64,000 bases of DNA from positions 3,224,001 through 3,288,000 of the forward strand of contig NZ_CP133262.1 of NCBI RefSeq assembly GCF_030915405.1, written 5' to 3'. Below the pieces are notes generated by a model that did no database searches, was not told the origin of the DNA, and saw only the letters and a program-made list of their open reading frames with translations. The position numbers and the translations under genes were made by a program. This document shows positions 10,440 through 19,528 of the stretch, piece by piece. The stretch is from Neobacillus nitrireducens (GTDB lineage Bacteria > Bacillota > Bacilli > Bacillales > Cytobacillaceae). Every line of letters begins with the position of its first letter. Within the stretch, counting starts at the first letter, position 1.

Positions 10440-11201
10440 GTGGGCAAAATTCTTGCAATCGCGAATCAAAAAGGCGGAGTCGGTAAAACGACTACCTCTG
10501 TCAACCTAGGTGCCTGCTTAGCATATATTGGAAAACGTGTCCTGCTTGTCGACACGGACCCACAGGGAAATGCAACAAGTGGGATTGGTATTGAAAAGGC
10601 AGAAGTTGACCAATGCATATATGATGTACTAGTAGATGATGTAGAAGCAAAGGATGTAATTAAACAGACATCGGTGGAAAATTTATATGCAATCCCAGCG
10701 ACTATTCAACTGGCAGGGGCAGAAATTGAATTGGTACCGACGATCTCAAGAGAAGTGCGTTTGAAACGGGCACTTGAAGAAGTGCGAGATCAATTTGATT
10801 ATATTATTATTGATTGTCCGCCATCGTTAGGCTTATTAACCCTTAATGCCTTAACGGCTTCTGACTCAGTCTTAATTCCCGTTCAATGTGAATATTATGC
10901 ATTGGAAGGCTTAAGTCAATTGTTAAGTACAGTAAGACTTGTGCAAAAGCACTTGAACCAGGATTTGAAAATTGAAGGCGTTTTATTAACGATGCTTGAT
11001 GCACGAACGAATTTAGGTATCCAAGTAATTGAAGAAGTGAAGAAATATTTTCAGGATAAAGTTTATAAAACCATTATTCCAAGAAATGTGCGTCTAAGTG
11101 AAGCACCAAGTCATGGGGAACCAATCATTACGTATGATTCAAAATCCCGTGGTGCAGAGGTGTATTTAGATTTAGCAAAGGAAGTGGTCTCAAATGGCTA
11201 A
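10440..11201 (+). CDS. soj: chromosome partitioning ATPase Soj (ParA)
   Basis: Soj is a ParA-type ATPase that, with Spo0J, controls chromosome segregation and regulates DnaA at the origin. The 253 residues show the deviant Walker A motif KGGVGKTT at about 11-18, Walker A' DTDPQGNATSG and Walker B YIIIDCPPSLG. The GTG start at 10440 gives MGKILAIANQKGG, matching Bacillus Soj; GGTAGGTGA lies just upstream. Its end overlaps spo0J by eight bases, so the pair is co-translated. Confidence 0.97.
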   Translation: MGKILAIANQKGGVGKTTTSVNLGACLAYIGKRVLLVDTDPQGNATSGIGIEKAEVDQCIYDVLVDDVEAKDVIKQTSVENLYAIPATIQLAGAEIELVPTISREVRLKRALEEVRDQFDYIIIDCPPSLGLLTLNALTASDSVLIPVQCEYYALEGLSQLLSTVRLVQKHLNQDLKIEGVLLTMLDARTNLGIQVIEEVKKYFQDKVYKTIIPRNVRLSEAPSHGEPIITYDSKSRGAEVYLDLAKEVVSNG

Positions 11202-12045
11202 AGGTTTAGGGAAGGGCCTAAATGCATTCTTTTCGGATGAGGGTAATGAGGAGTCTGTTCAGGAAATTAAACTGACTGAACTGCGTCCCAATCCTTACCA
11301 GCCTCGGAAAACCTTCCAACAAGAGACAATCGATGAATTAAAAGAGTCTATTATCGAACATGGAATCCTGCAGCCAATTGTGGTTAGAAAAAGCATTCGC
11401 GGCTTTGAAATTGTAGTTGGTGAGCGCCGTTTCCGTGCTGCGAAAGAGGCAAAACTTGAAACCATCCCAGCTGTCGTCCGCGAGCTTTCTGAACAGCAAA
11501 TGATGGAATTAGCTGTCCTTGAAAACCTGCAAAGGGAAGATTTAAATCCAATTGAAGAGGGATTAGCTTATCAAATGTTAATGGAAAAACTTAAGCTGAC
11601 ACAAGAAGAGGTGGCGAAGCGACTGGGTAAAAGCAGGCCGCATATAGCCAATCATGTTCGTTTGCTTTCGCTCCCTCCAAACATCCAAGAGTTCATTTCC
11701 ACCGGGAAAATCTCAATGGGGCATGGCCGTGCCTTGTTAGGACTCCGGGAAAAAGCAAAAATCCCAGCCGTTGTTGAAAAGATAATCAAGGAAGCATTAA
11801 GTGTTCGTCAGTTGGAAAAATTGATTCAGCACTTAAATGAAAATGTTCCACGTGAAACAAAAAAACTAGAGAAGAAAAAAGATGTGTTTATCCAAGAGCG
11901 CGAACATGTCCTTCGGGAACGGTTTGGTACGAGTGTAAATATTAAGCAGAACAAGAATAAAGGGAAAATTGAAATCGAGTTCTTTTCTCAAGAGGATTTG
12001 GAACGGATATTAGAAATGCTTCATCATGAAGATTCATCCTTATAA
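11194..12045 (+). CDS. spo0J: chromosome partitioning protein Spo0J (ParB)
   Basis: Spo0J is the CTP-dependent ParB clamp that loads at parS and recruits SMC. It begins MAKGLGKGLNAFF, the Soj-contacting N-terminus. The CTPase core has GERRFRAAKEAKL and ENLQREDLNPIEEG, followed by a helix-turn-helix (VAKRLGKSRPHIANHVRLL) and a C-terminal dimerisation domain. The length of 283 residues is usual. A consensus parS lies inside the gene, as in B. subtilis. The terminator stem overlaps the stop codon. Confidence 0.97.
   Translation: MAKGLGKGLNAFFSDEGNEESVQEIKLTELRPNPYQPRKTFQQETIDELKESIIEHGILQPIVVRKSIRGFEIVVGERRFRAAKEAKLETIPAVVRELSEQQMMELAVLENLQREDLNPIEEGLAYQMLMEKLKLTQEEVAKRLGKSRPHIANHVRLLSLPPNIQEFISTGKISMGHGRALLGLREKAKIPAVVEKIIKEALSVRQLEKLIQHLNENVPRETKKLEKKKDVFIQEREHVLRERFGTSVNIKQNKNKGKIEIEFFSQEDLERILEMLHHEDSSL
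11844..11859. promoter_or_regulatory. parS: parS centromere site within spo0J
   Basis: TGTTCCACGTGAAACA is an exact match to the Bacillus parS consensus TGTTNCACGTGAAACA. It is located inside spo0J, the same place as the classical B. subtilis parS. Spo0J would nucleate here and spread. Confidence 0.95.
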
Positions 12046-12072
12046 GCCATCACAAGATGGTTTATTTTTTTT
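12042..12072 (+). terminator. terminator after spo0J
   Basis: ATAAGCCATC pairs with GATGGTTTAT around a four-base loop and is followed by an A/T tail with a run of T. The stem begins within the spo0J stop codon. Confidence 0.75.
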
Positions 12073-12130
12073 ACATATATGATAGTTTAAAAGAAATATA
12101 TTTCGAAGGTCGAAAAAAGGTGGATGTAAA

Positions 12131-12847
12131 ATGTTTTTATTAGGGACGCTTGTCAATGGACTTTTAATTGTTATAGGAACACTTTTGGGAAAATTATTAA
12201 ACCGCATCCCTGAAGGAATGAAGATTACAGTCATGTATGCGATCGGCCTGTCCGTCATGGTGCTGGGTTTACAAATGGGCTTAAAAAGTGAAAATTTCCT
12301 GATAGTGATCATTAGTTTAGTTGTCGGTGCGGTTGCCGGCGAGGCGCTAAAATTAGAGGATAAATTAAATGATTTAGGTTTATGGCTCGAGCAGAAAGTG
12401 GGCGCCAGCAATGGGAAAGGGAGCATTTCAGAAGGGTTTGTTACAGCTACGCTCATCTTTGTGATTGGGGCAATGGCGATTATTGGAGCACTGGATAGCG
12501 GCATTCGCGGTGACCATGCAGTCTTGTACACTAAATCGTTAATTGATGGTTTTACAGCGTTAATCTTAACCACAACTTTGGGAATTGGTGTTATTTTTTC
12601 AGCAATTCCAGTTGTCCTTTATGAAGGATTAATTGCATTGTTCGCTACTCAGATTGATCGGTTTGTCCCCCAAGCATTAATGGACCAGTTTATTGTTGAA
12701 ATGACCGCAACGGGTGGAATTATGATTTTTGCAATTGGTTTAAATTTAACCGGGATGGTGAAAATCAGAGTAGCCAACCTGCTGCCTGGTATCGTCGTTA
12801 CCGGATTGATTGTCACAGTTCTTTATAGCTATCATCAGTATTTATAA
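12131..12847 (+). CDS. DUF554 family membrane protein
   Basis: This 238-residue protein belongs to the DUF554 family (B. subtilis YdfK is a member); its function is not established. It is strongly hydrophobic with about seven membrane segments. Visible features are the start MFLLGTLVNGLLIVIGTLLGKLLNRIP, the loop GVTATLIFVIGAMAIIGALDSG-like region (about residues 103-124), and the repeated small-residue pattern GGIMIFAIGLNL near the end. An AAAAGGTGG site precedes the ATG. It converges with yyaC, sharing a bidirectional terminator. Confidence 0.85.
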   Translation: MFLLGTLVNGLLIVIGTLLGKLLNRIPEGMKITVMYAIGLSVMVLGLQMGLKSENFLIVIISLVVGAVAGEALKLEDKLNDLGLWLEQKVGASNGKGSISEGFVTATLIFVIGAMAIIGALDSGIRGDHAVLYTKSLIDGFTALILTTTLGIGVIFSAIPVVLYEGLIALFATQIDRFVPQALMDQFIVEMTATGGIMIFAIGLNLTGMVKIRVANLLPGIVVTGLIVTVLYSYHQYL

Positions 12848-12856
12848 TAAATATAA

Positions 12857-12892
12857 GAAAAAGAGCAATCGGGGAACCGTTTGCTCTTTTAA
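12857..12892. terminator. bidirectional terminator between DUF554 gene and yyaC
   Basis: AAAAGAGCAA and TTGCTCTTTT form a stem flanked by A-runs on the left and T-runs on the right, so it can serve both converging genes. Confidence 0.8.
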
Positions 12893-13515
12893 TTCGTTTT
12901 CTCTTCTTCGAGCCAATTTAAGTTTAACTCCGTCCAGTTTTGTGCCTTCTTAGGATAAAGCAGGCTTGCTTGATAGATGCCATTGGCAATTGTTTTTGCC
13001 ATTTTCATCACAAGATTTAAACGGGTGTTTTGTAACACAAAAAATTCCATAAATCCACTAACATTAACGATGCCGGTGATATGAATCTCTCCGACCGCAG
13101 GAAGTTCCTTGTTCACCCCTGCACCGGGCTTAACAGGTCCATTTCCTAATTGAATGACGCCAACATTTTTAATTCGGCCCAAACAGGCATCAATGCCAAT
13201 CATATAAGGGTTGTCATGTATGGATTGTATTTCCTTCAGTTTTTCAGAAAGATTAACCGCATGAATCGGATCATCTAAGGTCCCGTACACATAAAAGGTC
13301 CTCAAGACCTTTTCTTCTAGCAATGTCCCAACCAGTGGTCCTAATGAATCTCCTGTGGAGCGGTCCGTACCAATACAAACAAAGACGATTGGGCGGCTTG
13401 TCATGCTTGGAATATTCACAAGCAATTCCTCAGCAAGGTTTTCAGCCGCATGTAAATCATCGTGGCTGATGCGTGTTTTAGCCCTCCTGTCAAAAAAACT
13501 GGTCTTTAGATTCAT
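12889..13515 (-). CDS. yyaC: spore protease-like protein YyaC (DUF1256)
   Basis: YyaC is a sporulation-associated protein of the DUF1256 family, structurally related to hydrogenase-maturation and germination protease folds. The 208 residues contain the conserved core FVCIGTDRSTGDSLGPLVG (about 45-63) and IGIDACLGR. It is located as in B. subtilis, near spo0J, which supports the assignment. It is on the minus strand with its 3' end overlapping the shared terminator. A substrate cannot be read from the sequence. Confidence 0.92.
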   Translation of the reverse strand: MNLKTSFFDRRAKTRISHDDLHAAENLAEELLVNIPSMTSRPIVFVCIGTDRSTGDSLGPLVGTLLEEKVLRTFYVYGTLDDPIHAVNLSEKLKEIQSIHDNPYMIGIDACLGRIKNVGVIQLGNGPVKPGAGVNKELPAVGEIHITGIVNVSGFMEFFVLQNTRLNLVMKMAKTIANGIYQASLLYPKKAQNWTELNLNWLEEEKTN

Positions 13516-13676
13516 TAAGTCACTCCCTAACCGTAATAAGTCTTACTATTATACGGAATTTTCTGTATTTCTATACATACGGCGGGGAGAAAAAGGAAAA
13601 TTCATTATGCTATTAACTGTGCAAAATAATTGCTAAAATAGAGATTGATTATGAAGGTATTGAGGATGGTGTCCGA

Positions 13677-14543
13677 ATGAGTCTCACTCAAAAGGGAATG
13701 CAAAAGTTACTTGCTAAATTTCAAGATGAAGATACGTGGCTTAATCTTGGTGAAAACCTTTTAAAAATTATTGCAATTTTGGTGATTACAAATATCTTAA
13801 TTCGCATTGGAAAATTAATGATCCATAATATTTTTAAAATTAGAAACCTGTCTCCGCTCAATACATCAGACAGGCGGGAAGAAACACTTTCAAAGTTACT
13901 TGATAGCGTCCTTTCCTACGTGGTTTATTTTATTGCCTTTATGATGATTCTTTCTGTGTTAGGAATTGATGTAAAAGCACTGATTGCCGGGGCTGGGGTT
14001 GTTGGTTTAGCCGTTGGTTTTGGGGCACAAAGCCTAGTGAAGGATGTTATTTCCGGTTTTTTTATTATTTTTGAGGATCAATTTTCTGTAGGTGATCATG
14101 TTCGCATAGGACAATATGAAGGAAATGTCGAAACTATAGGGTTAAGAACCACAAAAATTAAAAGCTGGACCGGTGAACTGCATATTTTACCCAATGGCAG
14201 TATCATCGAAGTAACCAACTTCTCCATTAATAATAGTATCGCCGTTGTTGATATTGCCATCGCCTATGGTGAAGACATTGCTAAGGCGGAAAATGTAATT
14301 GAGGAAACCATCAAGTTTATGCCGGCTCAATATGAGGAATTGGTTTCGGCCCCTGAGCTATTAGGGATTCAAACAATGGGCGCAACTGAGGTTGTGTTAC
14401 GGGTGGTAGCAGAAACACAGCCAATGAAGCAAGCCGCCGTTTCACGGAATATTCGTAGGGATATAAAACTTCAGTTAGACGAGAATGGAATCAAGGCTCC
14501 AAATCCAAGAGTGATCATGTATGGGTCTGAACAACCTAAATAA
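13677..14543 (+). CDS. small-conductance mechanosensitive channel (MscS family)
   Basis: MscS-type channel that opens under membrane tension to release solutes during osmotic downshock. It has 288 residues. An N-terminal helix region is followed by a pore-lining helix AGAGVVGLAVGFGAQSLVKDVISG (about 102-125), typical for the family, and the beta-domain start DQFSVGDHVRIGQYEG. A cytoplasmic alpha/beta domain follows and ends near PRVIMYG. B. subtilis carries yyaD near this position, so this gene is a local difference. yyzM-like follows by 14 bases and is probably co-transcribed. Confidence 0.93.
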   Translation: MSLTQKGMQKLLAKFQDEDTWLNLGENLLKIIAILVITNILIRIGKLMIHNIFKIRNLSPLNTSDRREETLSKLLDSVLSYVVYFIAFMMILSVLGIDVKALIAGAGVVGLAVGFGAQSLVKDVISGFFIIFEDQFSVGDHVRIGQYEGNVETIGLRTTKIKSWTGELHILPNGSIIEVTNFSINNSIAVVDIAIAYGEDIAKAENVIEETIKFMPAQYEELVSAPELLGIQTMGATEVVLRVVAETQPMKQAAVSRNIRRDIKLQLDENGIKAPNPRVIMYGSEQPK

Positions 14544-14557
14544 GGGGAGATTTTGCG

Positions 14558-14755
14558 ATGGAGGAAAAGGAATTTGCCTTAAATGATGTTGTCGAGATGA
14601 AGAAACAGCATCCATGTGGAACAAATCGTTGGAAAGTGATTCGCATGGGGATGGATGTTCGGATCAAATGTGAGGGGTGCGGTCATAGTGTCCTCATTCC
14701 AAGAAGAGAATTTTCAAGGAAAATGAAGAAAATTTTGGTGAAGCATGAAGAGTAG
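14558..14755 (+). CDS. yyzM: DUF951 family small zinc-ribbon-like protein (YyzM)
   Basis: A 65-residue protein of the DUF951 family, orthologous by position and sequence to YyzM. The conserved features are the N-terminal LNDVVEMKKQHPCGTNRWKV, the central CEGCGHSVLIPR and a basic C-terminus. The Cys residues (PCG and CEGC) suggest metal binding. Function is unknown; a nucleic-acid role is a reasonable inference. It follows the mechanosensitive channel gene closely. Confidence 0.9.
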   Translation: MEEKEFALNDVVEMKKQHPCGTNRWKVIRMGMDVRIKCEGCGHSVLIPRREFSRKMKKILVKHEE

Positions 14756-14828
14756 TCTTATGCTTCTTTTTTTTGAAAATCTATATTATTCTTATTAGAA
14801 AAGTAGAAATAAGTTTTGTGTATAGGGG

Positions 14829-16829
14829 GTGGAGAATTTGGTACAAATTCGTCAAGCCGCATGTCCGTTAAATTGCTGGGATAGCTGCGGTTTCAATGTA
14901 ACTGTCGAAAATAATAGGGTAACTCAGGTTGAAGGAGATCCCTCCCATCCGATTACCCGGGGGAAAATTTGTGGGCGGGGTCGGATGCTTGAAGCTAGGA
15001 CAAACTCCTCCGAACGTTTATTGCATCCACTAAAAAAGATAAACGGTACATTTGAACAAATCTCCTGGGAGCAGGCACTGGATGAGATTGCTGCTAAGTT
15101 ACTTGAAATTAAAGAAACATGTGGATCTACTGCTGTTTTGCACAGTCATGACTATGCAAATAATGGTTTATTGAAAAGCCTAGATCAGCGATTTTTTAAT
15201 TGCTATGGCGGTGTCACCGAGCTCTACGGTTCTCTTTGCTGGGGAGCAGGTATTGAAGCACAAAGGTGGGACTTTGGTGGTGCATACAGCCATGAACCTA
15301 ATGATTTAATCAATAGTAAAAATATTATTGTTTGGGGACGAAATGTCGCCCGAACAAATATGCACCTTTATGAAAAGCTGGTAGAGGCGAAAAAGCGTGG
15401 GGTTAAACTCATTGTCATTGACCCGATCTTTAATGCAACCGCAAAAATTGCGGATAACTATATCTCCATTAAACCTGGTATGGACGGACTATTAGCAGCG
15501 GGGATTATCAAGGAAATGCTCCGCTTAGGGTTAGAAGACCATGCTTTTATTGAGCAATATACGCTTGGATTTGAAGACGTAGTCCAGCTTCTGGACAGCA
15601 TTACAATTGAAAAACTTAGTGAAATGACTGAAGTACCTTGTGAAGTAATGACTAAATTAGCTCGTATTTATGCAGATAAACCAACTTCTACCTTTATGGG
15701 GCTTGGTCTGCAGCGCTATAAAAACGGCGGCAATACGATACGCTTCATTGATGCCCTTGTTGCCGTGAGCGGAAATATTGGTATGGCGGGCGGCGGCGCC
15801 AATTATGCCAACCTTCAAGTGGGGCAAAGTTTTGTATTTGAGGAGTTAACCCTTCCTAATCGCAGGCAGAGTTCCCGGCAATTCCCAATCATGAAGCAAG
15901 CAGAAGAAGTATTAAATGCAATCAATCCGGAAATTCAAATGATTGTTGTGACCTGCGGTAATCCATTGACCCAGGTGCCTGACACCAAGGTCGTTGAAGA
16001 GGCCTTTTCAAAAGTAGCATCACTGGTGGTAATCGAACAATTTATGACCGATACCGCCAAGCTTGCTGATTATGTGTTACCGACAACCACCGCTTTTGAG
16101 GAAGAGGATATCTATTATTCCTCGATGTACCACCATTATGTAAATTATGGTCCTCAACTTGTCCCGGCACCGGGTGAAGCGAAACCTGATTTATGGATCT
16201 GGACCGAACTGGCAAACAGACTTGGCTTCGGTGCAGATTTTGATTTTACAAGAAATCAATTTCTTAAAATGGCCTTTCAAGCATTGGAAACCAAGGGTCT
16301 ATCCCTTGAAACCTTAATGGAAAAGCATACATTAGAATTGCCGGTAAAAATGATCCCTTGGCAAGACCGCAAGTTTAAAACTCCAACAGGTAAGGTTGAA
16401 TTTACTGCCCGGATTGGTCAAAAACCGTTAACCTTAGCTGTACCCGAAGAGTCAAAGTGGGCAAATCCACAGCTTGCTGAAAAATATCCATATAGTCTGC
16501 TGACCATTCATCCCATGCGCTCCAATCACTCACAGAACTATCATCTATTCGCAACGGCACCAAAGGTGAAGGTGGAGGTTGCCCGAAATATTGCGGATCG
16601 TCTCGGTTTGCAAAAGGATGATTTGGTTAGGGTATGGAATGACCGCGGCGAAGTGAAGGGCTTTATTGTGATAGCAGCCTCAGCTCATCCGGACACGATT
16701 AATATCGATGAAGGCATCTGGAGGCAATATGGCGGGTCGGTTAATAACCTAACCTCAAGCCGTTCATCAGATAACGGTTTAGGCAGTACATTGTATGATT
16801 GTCTCGTTAATCTTGAAAGGATAAACTAA
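14829..16829 (+). CDS. molybdopterin-dependent oxidoreductase (YyaE-like)
   Basis: A member of the molybdopterin oxidoreductase (DMSO reductase) superfamily, 666 residues. The N-terminus has a [4Fe-4S] motif CPLNCWDSC with a fourth Cys in KICGRGR. The catalytic domain has a Cys in YGSLCWGAG as candidate molybdenum ligand, and the C-terminal dinucleotide-binding domain starts near LLTIHPMRSNHSQNYH. There is no Tat signal, so it is cytoplasmic; substrate unknown. The GTG at 14829 has almost no spacing to the GGGGG stretch, so the in-frame TTG at 14838 is an equally good or better start. Position matches B. subtilis yyaE. Confidence 0.9.
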   Translation: MENLVQIRQAACPLNCWDSCGFNVTVENNRVTQVEGDPSHPITRGKICGRGRMLEARTNSSERLLHPLKKINGTFEQISWEQALDEIAAKLLEIKETCGSTAVLHSHDYANNGLLKSLDQRFFNCYGGVTELYGSLCWGAGIEAQRWDFGGAYSHEPNDLINSKNIIVWGRNVARTNMHLYEKLVEAKKRGVKLIVIDPIFNATAKIADNYISIKPGMDGLLAAGIIKEMLRLGLEDHAFIEQYTLGFEDVVQLLDSITIEKLSEMTEVPCEVMTKLARIYADKPTSTFMGLGLQRYKNGGNTIRFIDALVAVSGNIGMAGGGANYANLQVGQSFVFEELTLPNRRQSSRQFPIMKQAEEVLNAINPEIQMIVVTCGNPLTQVPDTKVVEEAFSKVASLVVIEQFMTDTAKLADYVLPTTTAFEEEDIYYSSMYHHYVNYGPQLVPAPGEAKPDLWIWTELANRLGFGADFDFTRNQFLKMAFQALETKGLSLETLMEKHTLELPVKMIPWQDRKFKTPTGKVEFTARIGQKPLTLAVPEESKWANPQLAEKYPYSLLTIHPMRSNHSQNYHLFATAPKVKVEVARNIADRLGLQKDDLVRVWNDRGEVKGFIVIAASAHPDTINIDEGIWRQYGGSVNNLTSSRSSDNGLGSTLYDCLVNLERIN

Positions 16830-16860
16830 CTGCCGCCCAATAAGCGGCAGTTGTCTTTTT
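16830..16860 (+). terminator. terminator after the molybdopterin oxidoreductase gene
   Basis: CTGCCGC pairs with GCGGCAG around a seven-base loop and is followed by TTGTCTTTTT. Confidence 0.85.
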
Positions 16861-16956
16861 CTATAAGAATGCCTATAATTGTGAAAGACTTGTCTTTTAA
16901 TATTCAGAACTAATATTAATTTAAAATAGATTTTATTTTTTTGAGGAGTGAACTAA

Positions 16957-18057
16957 ATGGCATTAACAGCTGGTATCGTAGGTTTACCGAATGTTGGTAA
17001 GTCTACTTTATTTAACGCAATTACCCAGGCAGGAGCAGAATCGGCCAATTACCCTTTCTGTACGATTGACCCGAACGTAGGAATCGTCGAAGTTCCTGAC
17101 GCTCGCCTGCAAAAATTAACTGAACTTGTTCAACCGAAAAAGACGGTTCCGACCGCTTTTGAATTTACCGACATCGCCGGGATTGTTAAAGGCGCAAGTA
17201 AAGGTGAAGGACTTGGAAATAAGTTTCTTTCCCACATCCGTCAAGTAGATGCAATTTGCCAAGTCGTCCGCTGTTTTGCCGATGATAACATTACCCATGT
17301 ATCCGGTAAAGTAGATCCAATCGATGATATCGAAGTCATCAATCTGGAGTTGATTTTGGCTGACATGGAATCTGTTGAAAAGCGGATCAACCGTGTTGAA
17401 AAATTGGCAAAGCAAAAAGATAAGGATGCAGCCGCTGAATTCGAGGTCCTCTCGATGCTCCGTGATGCGTTTGAGGCAGAGAAACCAGCCCGGACGGTTG
17501 ATTTTACAGAAGAACAGATGAAATTGGTAAAAGGGCTTCATTTGTTAACGATCAAGCCTGTCCTTTATGTAGCTAACGTTAGTGAGGATGATATTGCCGA
17601 TCCTACTGATAATGAATATGTGCAAAAGGTACGCGAATTTGCGGCTGCTGATAATGCAGAAGTCATCGTAATCTGTGCAAAGATTGAAGAGGAAATTGCT
17701 GAACTTGAAGGTGAAGAAAAGCAAATGTTCTTGTCAGAGTTAGGAATTGAAGAATCCGGCCTTGACCAATTAATCCGTGCGGCTTACCACTTACTAGGCT
17801 TAGCGACTTATTTTACAGCAGGTGTGCAAGAAGTTCGGGCCTGGACCTTTAGAAAGGGAATGAAAGCACCGCAATGTGCTGGAGTCATTCACTCTGACTT
17901 TGAACGTGGCTTCATTCGTGCAGAAACCGTTTCATATGCAGATTTATTAGCAGCCGGCAGTCATACTACAGCAAAAGAAGCTGGAAAAGTCCGTTTAGAG
18001 GGTAAAGAATACGAAGTAAAAGACGGCGACGTCATCCATTTCCGTTTTAACGTATAA
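16957..18057 (+). CDS. ychF: redox-regulated ATPase YchF (OLA1 family)
   Basis: YchF is an Obg-related P-loop protein that hydrolyses ATP and associates with ribosomes. The 366 residues start MALTAGIVGLPNVGKSTLFNAIT, with the P-loop at about 9-16. G2/G3 follow as FTDIAGIVKGASKGEGLGNKFL, and a C-terminal TGS domain ends in GDVIHFRFNV. It is upstream of rpsF, as in B. subtilis (yyaF). A terminator follows. Confidence 0.96.
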   Translation: MALTAGIVGLPNVGKSTLFNAITQAGAESANYPFCTIDPNVGIVEVPDARLQKLTELVQPKKTVPTAFEFTDIAGIVKGASKGEGLGNKFLSHIRQVDAICQVVRCFADDNITHVSGKVDPIDDIEVINLELILADMESVEKRINRVEKLAKQKDKDAAAEFEVLSMLRDAFEAEKPARTVDFTEEQMKLVKGLHLLTIKPVLYVANVSEDDIADPTDNEYVQKVREFAAADNAEVIVICAKIEEEIAELEGEEKQMFLSELGIEESGLDQLIRAAYHLLGLATYFTAGVQEVRAWTFRKGMKAPQCAGVIHSDFERGFIRAETVSYADLLAAGSHTTAKEAGKVRLEGKEYEVKDGDVIHFRFNV

Positions 18058-18107
18058 ATTACCCGCGGAATGGAAATCAACATCCTAATTAAAAGTGCTA
18101 TTCAAAA

Positions 18108-18136
18108 ATCTCATTCCTGTGAATGAGATTGCTTTT
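18108..18136 (+). terminator. terminator after ychF
   Basis: AATCTCATTC pairs with GAATGAGATT around a three-base loop; the tail TGCTTTTG is short of T. Confidence 0.7.
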
Positions 18137-18228
18137 GTTAAATAACTATGCTATAATTTCAACTTGTGAGTAATGAATAATTGCTCCTTGCCCAATTGGG
18201 CCGTTTAGACCAAAAGGAGGTGACTGTG

Positions 18229-18516
18229 ATGAATAAGTACGAAATCATGTACATCATCCGCCCAAATATTGAAGATGAAGCTAAAAAAGCTTTAGTAGAG
18301 CGTTTTAACACAATTCTTCTTGATAACGGTGCGGAAACTGCTGAAACAAAGGATTGGGGTAAGCGTCGTTTAGCGTATGAAATCAACGATTTCCGCGACG
18401 GATACTACGAAATCACTAAAACAACATCTTCAGCTGATGCAGTACAAGAATTTTCTCGTCTTGCAAAAATCAGCGAAGATATCATTCGCCATTTAGTAAT
18501 TAGAGAAGAAGCTTAA
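18229..18516 (+). CDS. rpsF: 30S ribosomal protein S6
   Basis: S6 binds 16S rRNA with S18 in the small subunit. The 95-residue product starts [20 protein letters not shown] and contains [19 protein letters not shown]. The open frame runs 48 bases further upstream, but AAAGGAGG at 18213-18220 and the family start fix the ATG at 18229. It heads the rpsF-ssb-rpsR unit; the gap to ssb contains a large palindrome. Confidence 0.97.
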   Translation: MNKYEIMYIIRPNIEDEAKKALVERFNTILLDNGAETAETKDWGKRRLAYEINDFRDGYYEITKTTSSADAVQEFSRLAKISEDIIRHLVIREEA

Positions 18517-18534
18517 TAATAAATGATAAATTTC

Positions 18535-18568
18535 TTGGTAAAAAGTTCCACGTGGAACTTTTTACCAA
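18535..18568. promoter_or_regulatory. perfect 34-bp palindrome with a parS-like core
   Basis: Between rpsF and ssb a 17-base arm (18535-18551) is followed immediately by its exact reverse complement (18552-18568) with no loop. The centre, GTTCCACGTGGAAC (18545-18558), differs at one base from the spo0J parS core GTTCCACGTGAAAC. The outer arms extend the symmetry through A/T tracts to TTGG/CCAA. No T-run follows, so it is not a standard terminator. It may be a parS variant, another dimeric protein site, or an mRNA hairpin that tunes ssb. Confidence 0.7.
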
Positions 18569-18588
18569 ATTAAAAGGAGTTGATTCTG

Positions 18589-19113
18589 ATGATGAATCGT
18601 GTCGTGCTTGTTGGCCGCTTAACAAAAGATCCTGACTTACGGTATACACCAAATGGGGTTCCTGTTGCTACCTTTACATTAGCAGTTAACCGTCCATTTT
18701 CTAGTCAATCAGGTGAGCGTGAAGCAGACTTTATTAATTGTGTTGTTTGGCGTAAACCCGCTGAAAATGTGGCTAACTTCCTAAAGAAAGGAAGCCTCGC
18801 AGGTGTTGATGGCCGGATTCAAACCCGCCACTATGAAGGACAAGATGGCAAACGTGTCTATGTTACTGAGGTACAGGCAGAAAGTGTTCAGTTCTTAGAA
18901 CCTAGAAATGCATCCGGTGGCGGCGGAAGAAGCGATAACGACCAATTCGGTACTCCCCCACGGGAACCACAGGGTTCCTCGTATGGCGGCGGTAATCAGA
19001 ATCAACGACCGAACCAAAACAACAATAGGCAAGGTGGTTACACGCGAGTGGATGAAGATCCATTTGCAGGAAATGGTCAAATCGACATCTCAGATGACGA
19101 TCTGCCATTTTAA
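18589..19113 (+). CDS. ssb: single-stranded DNA-binding protein
   Basis: SSB coats single-stranded DNA in replication and repair. The 174 residues have an N-terminal OB fold ([22 protein letters not shown], then [23 protein letters not shown]). A Gly/Asn/Gln-rich linker follows about residue 105, and the acidic partner-binding tip DISDDDLPF ends the protein. The start at 18589 is set by AAGGAG at 18574-18579; the frame is open slightly further upstream. It sits between rpsF and rpsR, as in other Bacilli. Confidence 0.97.
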   Translation: MMNRVVLVGRLTKDPDLRYTPNGVPVATFTLAVNRPFSSQSGEREADFINCVVWRKPAENVANFLKKGSLAGVDGRIQTRHYEGQDGKRVYVTEVQAESVQFLEPRNASGGGGRSDNDQFGTPPREPQGSSYGGGNQNQRPNQNNNRQGGYTRVDEDPFAGNGQIDISDDDLPF

Positions 19114-19167
19114 ACCTATCCTTACTGAACGGTAAATAAAAAAAAACATAAAAAGGAGGGAATTTTC

Positions 19168-19407
19168 ATGGCAGGAGGACGTAAAGGCGGTCGCGCAAAA
19201 CGCCGTAAAGTTTGTTATTTCACAGCTAACGGTATCACTCGCATCGACTATAAAGATGTAGATTTACTTAAGAAATTTATCTCTGAACGTGGAAAGATTT
19301 TACCACGTCGTGTAACTGGTACTAGCGCTAAATACCAACGTAAATTAACAGTTGCAATCAAACGTTCACGTCAAATGGCATTACTTCCATTTGTTGCAGG
19401 TGAATAA
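19168..19407 (+). CDS. rpsR: 30S ribosomal protein S18
   Basis: S18 pairs with S6 on the platform of the small subunit. The 79 residues start [18 protein letters not shown] and include the conserved [30 protein letters not shown] precedes the ATG. It ends the rpsF-ssb-rpsR unit before a terminator. Confidence 0.98.
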   Translation: MAGGRKGGRAKRRKVCYFTANGITRIDYKDVDLLKKFISERGKILPRRVTGTSAKYQRKLTVAIKRSRQMALLPFVAGE

Positions 19408-19419
19408 AAAAATAGGTGT

Positions 19420-19456
19420 AAAAAGGCAGTTAGGGTCTTCCCTGCTGCCTTTTTGT
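19420..19456 (+). terminator. terminator after rpsR
   Basis: AAAAAGGCAG pairs with CTGCCTTTTT, with further pairing of AGGG and CCCT inside, and the 3' arm ends in T-runs. Confidence 0.85.
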
Positions 19457-19528
19457 TATACTCAAGGTTGTATCGAACCGCATATCTCGCTAAAATAAGG
19501 AATAGCTTTAATATTTAGGGGTGAAGTA

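Noticed and set aside
12040-12573. 177-codon minus-strand frame opposite the DUF554 gene
   Set aside because: It lies wholly over a recognised gene, has no family signature or ribosome site, and is a mirror of hydrophobic codons.
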